This document shows, in pieces, positions 7,781-15,972 of a DNA stretch of 64,000 nt. The stretch is taken from assembly GCA_030544685.1 (NCBI GenBank), contig CP086683.1, positions 4,464,001 to 4,528,000 on the forward strand, in the 5' to 3' direction. Numbering within the stretch: the first letter of the stretch is position 1; every line of letters begins with the position of its first letter. A model generated the notes under the pieces. The model searched no databases and had not been told where the DNA came from. It saw nothing but the letters and a program-made list of their open reading frames with translations. The DNA is from Pseudomonas sp. B21_DOA. GTDB lineage: Bacteria; Pseudomonadota; Gammaproteobacteria; Pseudomonadales; Pseudomonadaceae. A program made the position numbers and the translations under genes.

Positions 7781-9283
7781 TCAGCGTTTCACCGTGAGAT
7801 CAATCTGGGTCATCCGGCTACGCACGGTAAACACGCCATCGCCGGAAAGAATCGCGCTGCGCGCAAACAGGCGCCCGCTCTCCCAATTGGAAAGGCCCAG
7901 TTCCGGCTTGTTCAACGCGTACTGGCCATCGACCCATCGGGTGATGCCGTTGCCTACGAACGGCGCATTCACAGCGTTGTAGAAGCGTTGATGAACCGCC
8001 GCCGCCTCGCTGATCAACGACACGGTGAATTGCGGGCTGTAACGGTTGAACAGCGCAATCGCCTGGTCAAGATCGTCGACGATCATCAGGCTGACTTCCG
8101 GAGTCTCTTCCCATTCCCACTCGCGACCCAAGTCCGACTCCGGCAAGGATTCAGCCCGCGCTTCGGTCCGGTAACCCTCCGCGCGATAAACCTCGACCGT
8201 TGCGTTCTGCCATTCGCTTGGCAGGCAACTTTCACTGCCTTCGACGATGTGCAACTTGCAGCCTTGGCCGCGTGCCGTACCGGCGGCCGTTAACGCATCG
8301 AGAAACAGCGGCACCAGTTCGGCGGCGCGTTCGCGCTGAATCAGGCAGACGTTCAGGGTGTTGCAGACTTTGCGGTCCAGCGAGTTGCGCACCACCGCCG
8401 CGAAGCGCGTAGTGTCGGCGTCACGGTCGGCGATCAGCCACGCGCCGCCGGTGCCATGCAGGCTGACGGCCGTGCCGGCCTGCTGGGCGATGCTGCCCAG
8501 CTGACTGACCGCACGGCCCGAACCGCGCGCCACGGCCAATGACAAACGCCGGTCGGCGAACATCGCCCAACCGGCGGCGTGATTGACGCTTTCCACCAAC
8601 GACACCGCACCAACCGGCAAGCCGGCTTCGGCCAGTGCCGGGTTCAAGGCGTGAGCGACGATGGCTTGCGCAGTGCCCAACGCATCGCTGCCGATGCGCA
8701 GCACGGCGGTGTTGCCGGTGCGCAACACCCCGGCGGCATCGGCAAATACGTTGGGTCGACCTTCAAAGACAAAGGCGACGATGCCCAGCGGCGAAACCAC
8801 TTGCTCGACCTTCCAGCCGTCGTGCTCGACACTGCTGATCACCTTGCCCCGGGTCGGTGGCGCATCACGCCAGGCGCGCAGCCCGGCGATCATGTCGCAG
8901 CGCATGCGTTCATCGGCGAGCAGACGTGTGGTCGAGCGACCGCGCGCCTTGGCCCGTTCGATGTCGGCGCGGTTGGCAGCTTCGATCTGCGTCCAGCATT
9001 CAGGACTTTCCAGGCGCTGAGCAAACAGATCGAAGAACCGGCTGATGGTTTCATCGGACACCGCCGACAACGCGGTGAATGCCGCAGCAGCACGCTCGAT
9101 TGCCACCGAGGCGGCCTGTTGATCAGCCACGGGGATCAGCAACAACTCGCCACTGACCTGCTCGACCAGCAGATGGTCACCGGGCTGAAACCGCGCGGCC
9201 AGTTCGGGGCTGACCACGGTGACGCGGTTACCAGCGAAAGGGATCGGCGTGCCAGCGACTAGACGTTCGAGCGCAAGAGACAT
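7781..9283 (-). CDS. ProA-like aldehyde dehydrogenase family protein
   Basis: This 500-residue protein resembles glutamate-5-semialdehyde dehydrogenase (ProA) across its whole catalytic region. FEGRPNVFADAAGVLRTGNT matches the ProA cofactor segment and NSLDRKVCNTLNVC holds the expected catalytic cysteine. RWVDGQYALNKPELGLS corresponds to the ProA C-terminal signature. It is ~80 residues longer than ProA (417), mainly through an N-terminal extension with a small beta-rich region (FQPGDHLLVEQVSGELLLIP). There is no proB or nadD nearby, so this is probably a paralogue rather than the housekeeping proline gene. Its substrate is unknown. Confidence 0.75.
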   Translation of the reverse strand: MSLALERLVAGTPIPFAGNRVTVVSPELAARFQPGDHLLVEQVSGELLLIPVADQQAASVAIERAAAAFTALSAVSDETISRFFDLFAQRLESPECWTQIEAANRADIERAKARGRSTTRLLADERMRCDMIAGLRAWRDAPPTRGKVISSVEHDGWKVEQVVSPLGIVAFVFEGRPNVFADAAGVLRTGNTAVLRIGSDALGTAQAIVAHALNPALAEAGLPVGAVSLVESVNHAAGWAMFADRRLSLAVARGSGRAVSQLGSIAQQAGTAVSLHGTGGAWLIADRDADTTRFAAVVRNSLDRKVCNTLNVCLIQRERAAELVPLFLDALTAAGTARGQGCKLHIVEGSESCLPSEWQNATVEVYRAEGYRTEARAESLPESDLGREWEWEETPEVSLMIVDDLDQAIALFNRYSPQFTVSLISEAAAVHQRFYNAVNAPFVGNGITRWVDGQYALNKPELGLSNWESGRLFARSAILSGDGVFTVRSRMTQIDLTVKR

Positions 9284-9364
9284 GAAGCGGATTCACCATG
9301 CAGAGGGCGGCCGGAAAATGTAGCGGATTACTGCCTGAAATACACCTCTTCAATCCACCGACCA

Positions 9365-9463
9365 ACCCTGTGGGAGCTGGCTTGCCAGCGATAGCGGTGG
9401 TTCAGGCAAATTTATAGTGACTGACGGGGCCTCATCGCTGGCAAGCCAGCTCCCACAGGGTTT
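9365..9463. repeat. REP pair, GTGGGAGCTGGCTTGCC family
   Basis: Inverted copies of CCTGTGGGAGCTGGCTTGCC are separated by ~50 bases. This second REP family differs from the GAGCGAGC type by its core and recurs at 30474 and 39151. Confidence 0.9.
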
Positions 9464-9484
9464 TGTGGTGTTTGGCTGATCGAG

Positions 9485-10393
9485 TCAGAACACCGACCAG
9501 CCAATCCGCGAGCTGAGCAACTCCAGCGCCGCCATTCCCGCCAGCGAATTACCCGCCGCATTCAACTCCGGCGACCACACACATACGCTGAACTGCCCCG
9601 GCACTACCGCAACGATGCCGCCGCCGACCCCGCTCTTGCCCGGCAGGCCGACGCGATAAGCGAAGTTGCCCGCCTCGTCATACAAACCGCTGGTAGCCAT
9701 GATCGAGTTGACCTGCTGGGTCTGGCGGCGCGTCAGAATCTGCTCGCCGCTGTGCTTGCAGAACCCGTCATTGGCCAGAAAACAGAACGCCCGGGCCAGA
9801 TCGATGCAATTCATCCGCAGCGCGCAGTGGCTGAAATAGCTGCGCAACACGGCTTCGACATCGTTGTGAAAGTTGCCGAACGACTGCATCAGATACGCCA
9901 TCGCCGCATTGCGCGCGCGGTGCTGGTATTCGGAGTCGGCGACCTTGCCGTCAATCATGATCTGCGGGTTGCCGGACAGGCGCCGAACGAAGTCGCGCAT
10001 CGACAGTGTCGGCGCGGCGAAGCGCGACTGGTTGATGTCGCAGATCACCAGCGCCCCGGCGTTGATGAACGGGTTACGCGGGCGGCCGCGCTCGAACTCC
10101 AGTTGCACCAGCGAATTGAACGGCTGGCCGGACGGCTCATGGCCGAGTCGCTCCCAGATCGCTTCGCCGGAGTGATCGATGGCCTGCACCAGGCTGAATA
10201 CCTTGGAAATACTTTGCACCGAGAACGGCGTTTCAGCGTCGCCGGCGCAATACATTTCACCATCGTTACTGTACACGGCGATGCCCAACTGGTTGGCCGG
10301 CACCGTGCCGAGGGCGGGAATATAGTCAGCGACCTTGCCCTGCCCGATCAGGGGCCGGACCGCGTCAAGGATCTCGTTCAACAGCGCTTGCAT
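9485..10393 (-). CDS. glsA: Glutaminase
   Basis: This 302-residue enzyme of the serine-dependent beta-lactamase-like glutaminase family hydrolyses glutamine to glutamate and ammonia. The catalytic SxxK motif is visible as [10 protein letters not shown]. Conserved [21 protein letters not shown] and [15 protein letters not shown] follow. Length matches the family (308 in E. coli YbaS/YneH). No signal peptide is seen, so it should be cytoplasmic. It is monocistronic and divergent from the GFA gene. Confidence 0.92.
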   Translation of the reverse strand: MQALLNEILDAVRPLIGQGKVADYIPALGTVPANQLGIAVYSNDGEMYCAGDAETPFSVQSISKVFSLVQAIDHSGEAIWERLGHEPSGQPFNSLVQLEFERGRPRNPFINAGALVICDINQSRFAAPTLSMRDFVRRLSGNPQIMIDGKVADSEYQHRARNAAMAYLMQSFGNFHNDVEAVLRSYFSHCALRMNCIDLARAFCFLANDGFCKHSGEQILTRRQTQQVNSIMATSGLYDEAGNFAYRVGLPGKSGVGGGIVAVVPGQFSVCVWSPELNAAGNSLAGMAALELLSSRIGWSVF

Positions 10394-10533
10394 GCCGGGT
10401 TCCGAAAGTCTCGCCCCATGGGGATCGCGGGGACACTGGGGCTAGACGCTGCGCCCGCCGGTCGCATCACACCGGCAAGCGCCAAGCAAAATGTTCTAGG
10501 CTGAAGCGAACCATTCAGACACGGGAGAGCACC

Positions 10534-11022
10534 ATGCACCTCGAAGGCTCCTGCCATTGCGGCGAAGTCACGTTCAGCCTCGACAGCGCCCATCCTTATC
10601 CCTATCAACGCTGCTATTGTTCGATCTGCCGCAAGACCCAGGGCGGCGGCGGTTATGCGATCAACCTTGGCGGCGACGCGACCACTCTCAAGGTTCGCGG
10701 ACGCAAAAACATCAGCATCTATCACGCGAAGATGAAAGCTGAAGGCGATAAACGCGCCCATCGCAGCAGCGCCGAACGCCACTTTTGTTCGCTGTGCGGC
10801 AGCGGTTTGTGGCTGTTCAGCCCGGAGTGGCCAGAGCTGATTCATCCATTCGCCTCGGCGATCGACACGCCGCTGCCGGTGCCGTCGGAACACACGCACC
10901 TGATGCTCGGGTCAAAAGCGCCGTGGGTTGAGGTCGAGACGAAGCCGAAGGATCAGCAGTTTGATGAATATCCCGAAGAATCGATCGCCCAGTGGCATGA
11001 GCGACTCGGTCTGACCCGCTGA
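10534..11022 (+). CDS. GFA family (glutathione-dependent formaldehyde-activating-like) protein
   Basis: This 162-residue zinc protein carries the GFA cysteine pattern: GSCHCGEVTF, then CYCSICRKTQGG, then HFCSLCGSGLW. The family includes glutathione-dependent formaldehyde-activating enzyme but most members have unknown substrates, so only the fold is assigned. GGGAGAG precedes the ATG. It is a single gene followed by REP sequences. Confidence 0.85.
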   Translation: MHLEGSCHCGEVTFSLDSAHPYPYQRCYCSICRKTQGGGGYAINLGGDATTLKVRGRKNISIYHAKMKAEGDKRAHRSSAERHFCSLCGSGLWLFSPEWPELIHPFASAIDTPLPVPSEHTHLMLGSKAPWVEVETKPKDQQFDEYPEESIAQWHERLGLTR

Positions 11023-11031
11023 ACACCGGCC

Positions 11032-11166
11032 CCTGTAGGAGTGAGCCTGCTCGCAATAGCGGTCGGTCAGCCCGCATAGATATTGACTCTCCCGGCCCCT
11101 TCGCGAGCAAGCTCGCTCCCACAGGGATCACATTTCAAATGTGGGAGCGAGCTTGCTCGCGAAGGG
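11032..11166. repeat. Triple REP cluster
   Basis: Three copies of the GAGCGAGC-type core lie in 135 bases: one degenerate forward copy (GGAGTGAGCCTGCTCGC), one reverse, one forward. They fill the convergent gap between the GFA gene and the sensor kinase gene. Confidence 0.85.
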
Positions 11167-11184
11167 GCCGGTATGATCAGTACC

Positions 11185-12470
11185 TTAATCCGGATGCGCC
11201 CAGGTCATCCTGAACAGCGCCCCACCCCACACCGAATCGCCAACGTCAACCTGCCCGCCATGGGACTGCGACACCCGCCGCACCAGTGCCAGGCCCAGTC
11301 CGAACCCCCGGTGCGCCGATCCCGGCTGGCGTCCAGTCGGGAAAACGGTTCGAAGATTTTCTCCCGTCCCTCCAGCGGCACGCCCGGGCCGTCATCGCTG
11401 ACCCGCACTTCATAGTCATCACCATTGCGCAGCAGAGACACCTCGACGCGCTGCTCGGCATAGCGAATGGCGTTGCGCAAAAGGTTGATCACCGCCCGCG
11501 CCATGAAGCGTGGCTCGATGCTCACCGTGTCAACCTGGCAACCGGCGATCAATAATTGCACCCCCGCCGCTTCAGCTTCCAGCGCCACGCTGCCGACGAC
11601 GCTGTCGAGCCAGTCGACCGCCTGAACATTCTCCCGTTTGATCACTGTCGCGCCGTGCTCGAGGCTGGCGTAGGTCAGCAGCTCCGAGACCATTTCCTCC
11701 AGCTCACCGAGGTCGGCGTACATGTCGGCGATCAACTCGCGATTCTGGCCGGCGCCGGGCTGCTGTTTAAGCTGATCGAGTTCGAACGACAGCCGCGCGA
11801 TCGGTGTGCGCAATTCGTGGGACACCGCGTTGGTCAGCTCCCGCTGATTGGCGATCAAGCCCTCGATGCGCGCCGCCATCAGATTGAAGTGCTCGGCCAG
11901 ATCTCGGATGTTCGAGCGCCGCGACAATTGGATGCGCACCGACAGATCGTTGTCGCCGAAACGCTCGGCGGCCAGGCGCAGCTTTTCCAGATCGCGCCAG
12001 TGCGGGCGCACCCAGAAAAACAGAACGATGCCGATCAACACCGCCAACATCATGTACGCCGCGGTGATGTAGAACGGCATCAGGCTTGGCTCCGGCGGCA
12101 ACTTGATGCTGAGCAGCTGTGAGCCGCCATCGATATTGCTGATGAACTGTGTGTAATCGTCGCGGATCACCAACAGGTTCTGCGCCAGTTCGGCCTTTTC
12201 CTGCGGCGTCAGGGCCAGTTGATCGGCCTCGACCAGACTGAGCGACAAACCGTAATGCGCGCGCAATGAATCGAGTTTCTGCTCACGCTCGGCACCCTGG
12301 CGGCCTTGCAAATGATCGACCAGTGACCACGCTTGGCCGCGCACGGCTTCACGGTTGTAATCCTGCATCTGACTGTCGAGCAACGCGTTGAAGGTGTGCT
12401 CGACCGCCTGCAAGGCCAGCACCAGACCCACCGTCATCACCAGAAACAGCCCGAGGAACAAGCGCAGCAT
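11185..12470 (-). CDS. rstB: Two-component sensor histidine kinase, RstB-like, frameshifted near its end
   Basis: This inner-membrane kinase has an N-terminal TM segment, a periplasmic sensor region (~30-135), a second TM (~MPFYITAAYMMLAVLIGIVL), a HAMP domain, the phospho-acceptor helix (TNAVSHELRTPIARL) and an HATPase domain (NLLRNAIRYA, VSDDGPGVP). One C is missing from the + strand near 11300, just where GGSGLGLALV of the G2 box should be read. Restoring it gives a 428-residue protein ending at 11185. It starts directly after the stop of its response regulator, so translation is coupled. Sensor and regulator resemble RstB/RstA; the signal is unknown. Confidence 0.85.
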
Positions 12471-13193
12471 CTACAGCTCCCACGCGAACGGATTGAACAG
12501 ATAGCCCTTGCCCCACACGGTCTTGATGCACACCGGCTCGCGAGGGTTGTCCTTGAGTTTGTTGCGCAACTTGCTGATGTAGACGTCGACGCTGCGGTTG
12601 AGCCCGTCGAAAGCGATGCCGCGCATGCGGTTGAGAATGTCGTCGCGGGAAAGAATTTTGCCCGCCGCGCTGGCCAGCAACCAGAGCAATTCGAACTCCA
12701 TGGTGGTCAGTTCGACCAGCTCACCGGCCAGGCGCACTTCCCGGCAACTGCGGTCGATGCTCAATTGCCCGAACTCGAGAAAACTCACCACGCTGGTGTC
12801 CGGCGTCTGCCGCCGTTGCAACGCCCGCAGCCGCGCGAGCAACACCGGCGGCTTGATCGGTTTGATCACGTAATCGTCAGCGCCGGACTCCAGACCGAGG
12901 ATGTGATCGAGATCGTCTTCCTTGGCCGTAAGGATCACGATCGGCGTGTCCGAGACACTGCGAATTTCCCGGCAGACCTGCAAACCGCTCTGCCCCGGCA
13001 ACATCAGGTCGAGCACCAGCACCTTCGGCTTGAATTCCAGGAATGCAGCCATGGCCAGATCACCGCGATGCACCGTGCGCACCTCGTAGCCGTGCTGTTC
13101 TAGAAAGTGTGCGATCAGTGCGGCGAGACGCTCATCGTCTTCGACCAGCAGAACTTTGCCGAAACCCAGGTTATCCATAACAACCGTTGCCAA
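12471..13193 (-). CDS. rstA: OmpR-family response regulator, RstA-like
   Basis: This 240-residue regulator has a receiver domain (VLLVEDDERL acidic pair, phospho-acceptor Asp in KVLVLDLMLPG, conserved Lys in DDYVIKPIKP) and a C-terminal OmpR winged helix (LTTMEFELLWLLA, then DVYISKLRNKL and IKTVWGKGYLF). Its TAG stop is immediately followed by the kinase ATG. The start could also be the ATG five codons in (13178). It is transcribed with rstB, and miaE lies upstream on the same strand. Confidence 0.9.
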   Translation of the reverse strand: MATVVMDNLGFGKVLLVEDDERLAALIAHFLEQHGYEVRTVHRGDLAMAAFLEFKPKVLVLDLMLPGQSGLQVCREIRSVSDTPIVILTAKEDDLDHILGLESGADDYVIKPIKPPVLLARLRALQRRQTPDTSVVSFLEFGQLSIDRSCREVRLAGELVELTTMEFELLWLLASAAGKILSRDDILNRMRGIAFDGLNRSVDVYISKLRNKLKDNPREPVCIKTVWGKGYLFNPFAWEL

Positions 13194-13319
13194 GCCAAAC
13201 GTGGAAGGGCGGATATTATGCTGGCATTCATCGAACAGGCGATGACGGCGGACAGCAAAAATCGGCCACTTGGGCCGGTTTTCGGTGATGTTTCATACTC
13301 TTAAGAGTTTTTAACAAAT

Positions 13320-13922
13320 TCAGGCGGGCACACCGCTGTGAAAGCGGAATTCCTCGTCCGGCGATTCGATCAGTTCCTGCTCGGCCGCACGGACGCGTTC
13401 GATCACCTGCGCGACATCCTTGGCATCACCATACTGATAGGCCAGTTTCAGATAGCCCTGAAAATGCCGCGCCTCGCTTTTCAGCAGACCGAAATAGAAT
13501 TTGCCCAGTTCTTCATCCAGATGCGGCACCAGTGCTTCGAAGCGTTCGCAACTGCGTGCTTCGATGAACGCGCCGACCACCAGCGTATCCACCAGTTTCA
13601 CCGGTTCGTGGCTGCGCACCACTTTGCGCAGGCCCGAGGCGTAACGGCCAGCGTGCAGCTGACGCAGTTCGATCTTGCGCCGCTTCATGATGCGCATGAC
13701 CTGCTCGTGGTGCACCAGTTCTTCCCGGGCCAGGCGCGACATCATGTTGATCAGGTCGACGTGAGCGTGGTACTTGGCAATCAGGCTCAGCGCCGTGCTG
13801 GCGGCCTTGAACTCACAGTTCTTGTGATCGATCAGCAGGGTTTCCTGATCGGCCAGTGCCGCCTGGACCCAGGCGTCGGGCGTGCGGCAGCCAAGGAATT
13901 CGTGGATTTCGGGAAGGATCAT
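13320..13922 (-). CDS. miaE: tRNA-(ms[2]io[6]A)-hydroxylase
   Basis: This ~200-residue diiron monooxygenase hydroxylates the isopentenyl side chain of 2-methylthio-N6-isopentenyladenosine at tRNA position 37. It is helical with carboxylate/histidine iron ligands, visible in REELVHHEQVM and FIEARSCERFE and in LLKSEARHFQGY. Length fits Pseudomonas MiaE. I place the start at ATG 13922 (MILPEIHEFLGC); a GTG at 13931 would add three residues. It is followed ~125 bases later by rstA on the same strand. Confidence 0.9.
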   Translation of the reverse strand: MILPEIHEFLGCRTPDAWVQAALADQETLLIDHKNCEFKAASTALSLIAKYHAHVDLINMMSRLAREELVHHEQVMRIMKRRKIELRQLHAGRYASGLRKVVRSHEPVKLVDTLVVGAFIEARSCERFEALVPHLDEELGKFYFGLLKSEARHFQGYLKLAYQYGDAKDVAQVIERVRAAEQELIESPDEEFRFHSGVPA

Positions 13923-13998
13923 GGGGCTCACGGTAAAAGGTGTTCGAGCGAAGGGCGCCGATTATACCGGCCTGCCCGCAGACCACCAGCGGCGGCTG

Positions 13999-14012
13999 TT
14001 GATATGCATCAA
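13999..14012. promoter_or_regulatory. Anr (FNR-type) box upstream of the universal stress gene
   Basis: TTGATATGCATCAA is a perfect match to the Anr/FNR consensus TTGAT-N4-ATCAA. A TATAGT -10-like hexamer sits at 14036-14041. A start site near 14047 would place the box centre at about -41.5, the class II activator position. This predicts low-oxygen induction of the gene at 14082. Confidence 0.75.
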
Positions 14013-14081
14013 GTCGCAGACGTTCGGGTAGCAACTATAGTTGTGCAACGCCGTGCCTTTTCTTTGCTGGAGACTCCGCTC

Positions 14082-14944
14082 ATGCAAGCCATTCGCAGCA
14101 TTCTGGTGGTCATCGAACCTGAACATGCGGAAAGCCTGGCGCTCAAGCGCGCCAAGCTGATCGCCGGTGTCACCCAGGCCCATCTGCATCTGCTGGTGTG
14201 CGACAAGAAGCATGACCACGCCGGCCTGCTCAGTGTGCTCAAGGCGGCATTGCTCGCCGAAGGCTACAGCGTGACCACCGAACAGGCGTGGAACGAGAGC
14301 CTGCACGAAACCATCATTGATGTGCAGCAGGCCGAGGGTTGCGGGCTGGTGATCAAACAGCACTTTCCCGACAGCTCATTGAAAAAGCCTTGCTGACCCC
14401 GGCAGACTGGAAACTGCTGCGCCAATGCCCTACTCCAGTGCTGCTGGTGAAGACCGCTGGCTCATGGAAGGACAAAGTGATCCTGGCTGCAGTCGACGTT
14501 GGCAATGCCGACGGTGAGCACCGGCATTTGCACAGCACCATCATCGATCATGGCTATGACATCGCCAGCCTGGCCAAGGCGCATTTGCATGTGATTGCCG
14601 CGCATCCGTCGCCGATGCTGTCGGCGGCGGACCCGACCCTGCAACTGAGCGAAACCATCGCGGCGCGTTATCGCGAGCAATGTCGGGCGTTTCAGGCCGA
14701 GTTCGATGTCGATGATGAACATCTGCACATCGAAGAAGGCCCGGCAGATGTATTGATCCCGTTCATGGCGCACAAGCTGCAGGCGGCGGTGACGGTGATT
14801 GGCACGGTGGCGCGCAGTGGCTTGTCAGGCGCGTTGATCGGCAATACCGCTGAAGCGGTGCTGGATACCCTGGAAAGCGATGTGTTGGTGCTCAAGCCGC
14901 AGGAGGTTGAGGATCATCTGGTGGAATTGACGGCAAAACACTGA
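14082..14944 (+). CDS. Universal stress protein, two Usp domains, frameshifted
   Basis: This is a UspE-like tandem Usp protein of 287 residues once repaired. The N-terminal half (MQAIRSILVVIEPEHAESL) breaks at the A5 run 14382-14386. One added base restores KKALLTPADWKLLRQCPTPV and the second Usp domain, with the nucleotide-binding tail VIGTVARSGLSGALIGNTAE. CTGGAGA precedes the ATG. In pseudomonads several usp genes are Anr-dependent and help survival without oxygen; the upstream Anr box fits that. The frameshift is probably a sequencing error. Confidence 0.88.
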
Positions 14945-14966
14945 GGATTGCCATGCCTGACTGGCG

Positions 14967-15033
14967 CTTCGCGAGCAGGCTCGCTCCCACATCTGGAATG
15001 CATTTCCCTGTGGGAGCGAGCCTGCTCGCGAAG
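14967..15033. repeat. REP pair, GAGCGAGC family, short spacer
   Basis: CTTCGCGAGCAGGCTCGCTC and its inverted copy are separated by only ~20 bases, between the convergent universal stress gene and the DUF1289 gene. Confidence 0.9.
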
Positions 15034-15036
15034 CTT

Positions 15037-15564
15037 CTAGGCGCCGAAGGCGTCTTTCAGGAAGCCCGGGGCGATGTAGCGTTGATAATGCGCTTCCGAC
15101 AGCAGGAAGAATTCCCGATCAATGGCATCGCGCAGTTCCGGCAGGTTCCAGTCGCGGAACTCCGGCAGCAATACCATCCCGTACGCCTCAAGATTAATGA
15201 TCACCCGCGCGCCCCGGGCAATCAGCTGATAGGCCCAGCAATATTCCGACTGATGCGGTACGAAGCGGATCTTGCGCTGTTCCAGTTGCTCGCGCAGGCG
15301 CGCCGGATCGAAGATCTCGACTTTGCTCGCCATCACTTGTGACAGCAATTGCTCCAGACGCAGCCACACCGCACGCTTTTCCTCCTCGTTGTACCCATTC
15401 CAATGGATCACTTCGTGGTGAAAACGCTTGCAGCCACGGCACACCAAGTCACCGTAAACGGTGGAGCAGAGGCCGACGCAGGGGTCTTGATGGTCTGATT
15501 GGGCATAAATGGGCAAAACACTGAAACGCGGAACAGGCCGGCATGTTAGCCCTTTGTCGGGCAT
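15037..15564 (-). CDS. DUF1289 domain-containing protein
   Basis: This 175-residue protein carries the short cysteine-rich DUF1289 motif near its N terminus (DPCVGLCSTVYGDLVCRGC), which probably binds metal. The remaining ~120 residues are helical and lack a recognised domain. Function unknown. Pseudomonads commonly have this gene in this form. The start at 15564 (MPDKGLTC) is the longest plausible; a later start would leave the cysteine motif intact. Confidence 0.8.
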   Translation of the reverse strand: MPDKGLTCRPVPRFSVLPIYAQSDHQDPCVGLCSTVYGDLVCRGCKRFHHEVIHWNGYNEEEKRAVWLRLEQLLSQVMASKVEIFDPARLREQLEQRKIRFVPHQSEYCWAYQLIARGARVIINLEAYGMVLLPEFRDWNLPELRDAIDREFFLLSEAHYQRYIAPGFLKDAFGA

Positions 15565-15972
15565 TGATCACCCCTCAAACAGCAAGGTCTCGCCAGCGCC
15601 GCAGGTTTGCTCCGGCCGCGCCGATTGCCACGAAAGTCCAATAGAGCGCGACTTACCTTTAAATTTTTTTGCCGTAGAATCAGCCAGCCTTTTAAGGCGC
15701 CAATGTCCGTTAGAAGCTGTTTTCAAAGCGTCACGAGCACAGTCGTTCCTTCAGAGCGGTGTTGGCGAAGGGTTTTTCCAGCGGGGAAAAGCCTAACGCC
15801 AACCCTCATCAGCTCCCCGTTCTGCAGGCGTAAAACTTTGAAAGCAGCTTCTGTAAGGAATTGCCGGTAATTCTGGCCGAACGACCCACAACGTCGTGAG
15901 GCGCATGAGTACGGCAATTTCGGGATGAGCGTCCCGGACACCCATTTGGGACCACTGATGAGGGTAATAACT
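15565..15972. other. Intergenic region and probable long leader of acnB
   Basis: I see no gene in these 408 bases. An AT-rich stretch (CTTTAAATTTTTTT) near 15657-15670 stands out and may mark a promoter. A GGCGAAGGGTTTTTCC segment near 15765 can fold with downstream AAAAGCCTAACGCC. ATGAGGGTAATAACT just before the GTG at 15973 supplies the ribosome binding site of acnB. Confidence 0.4.
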
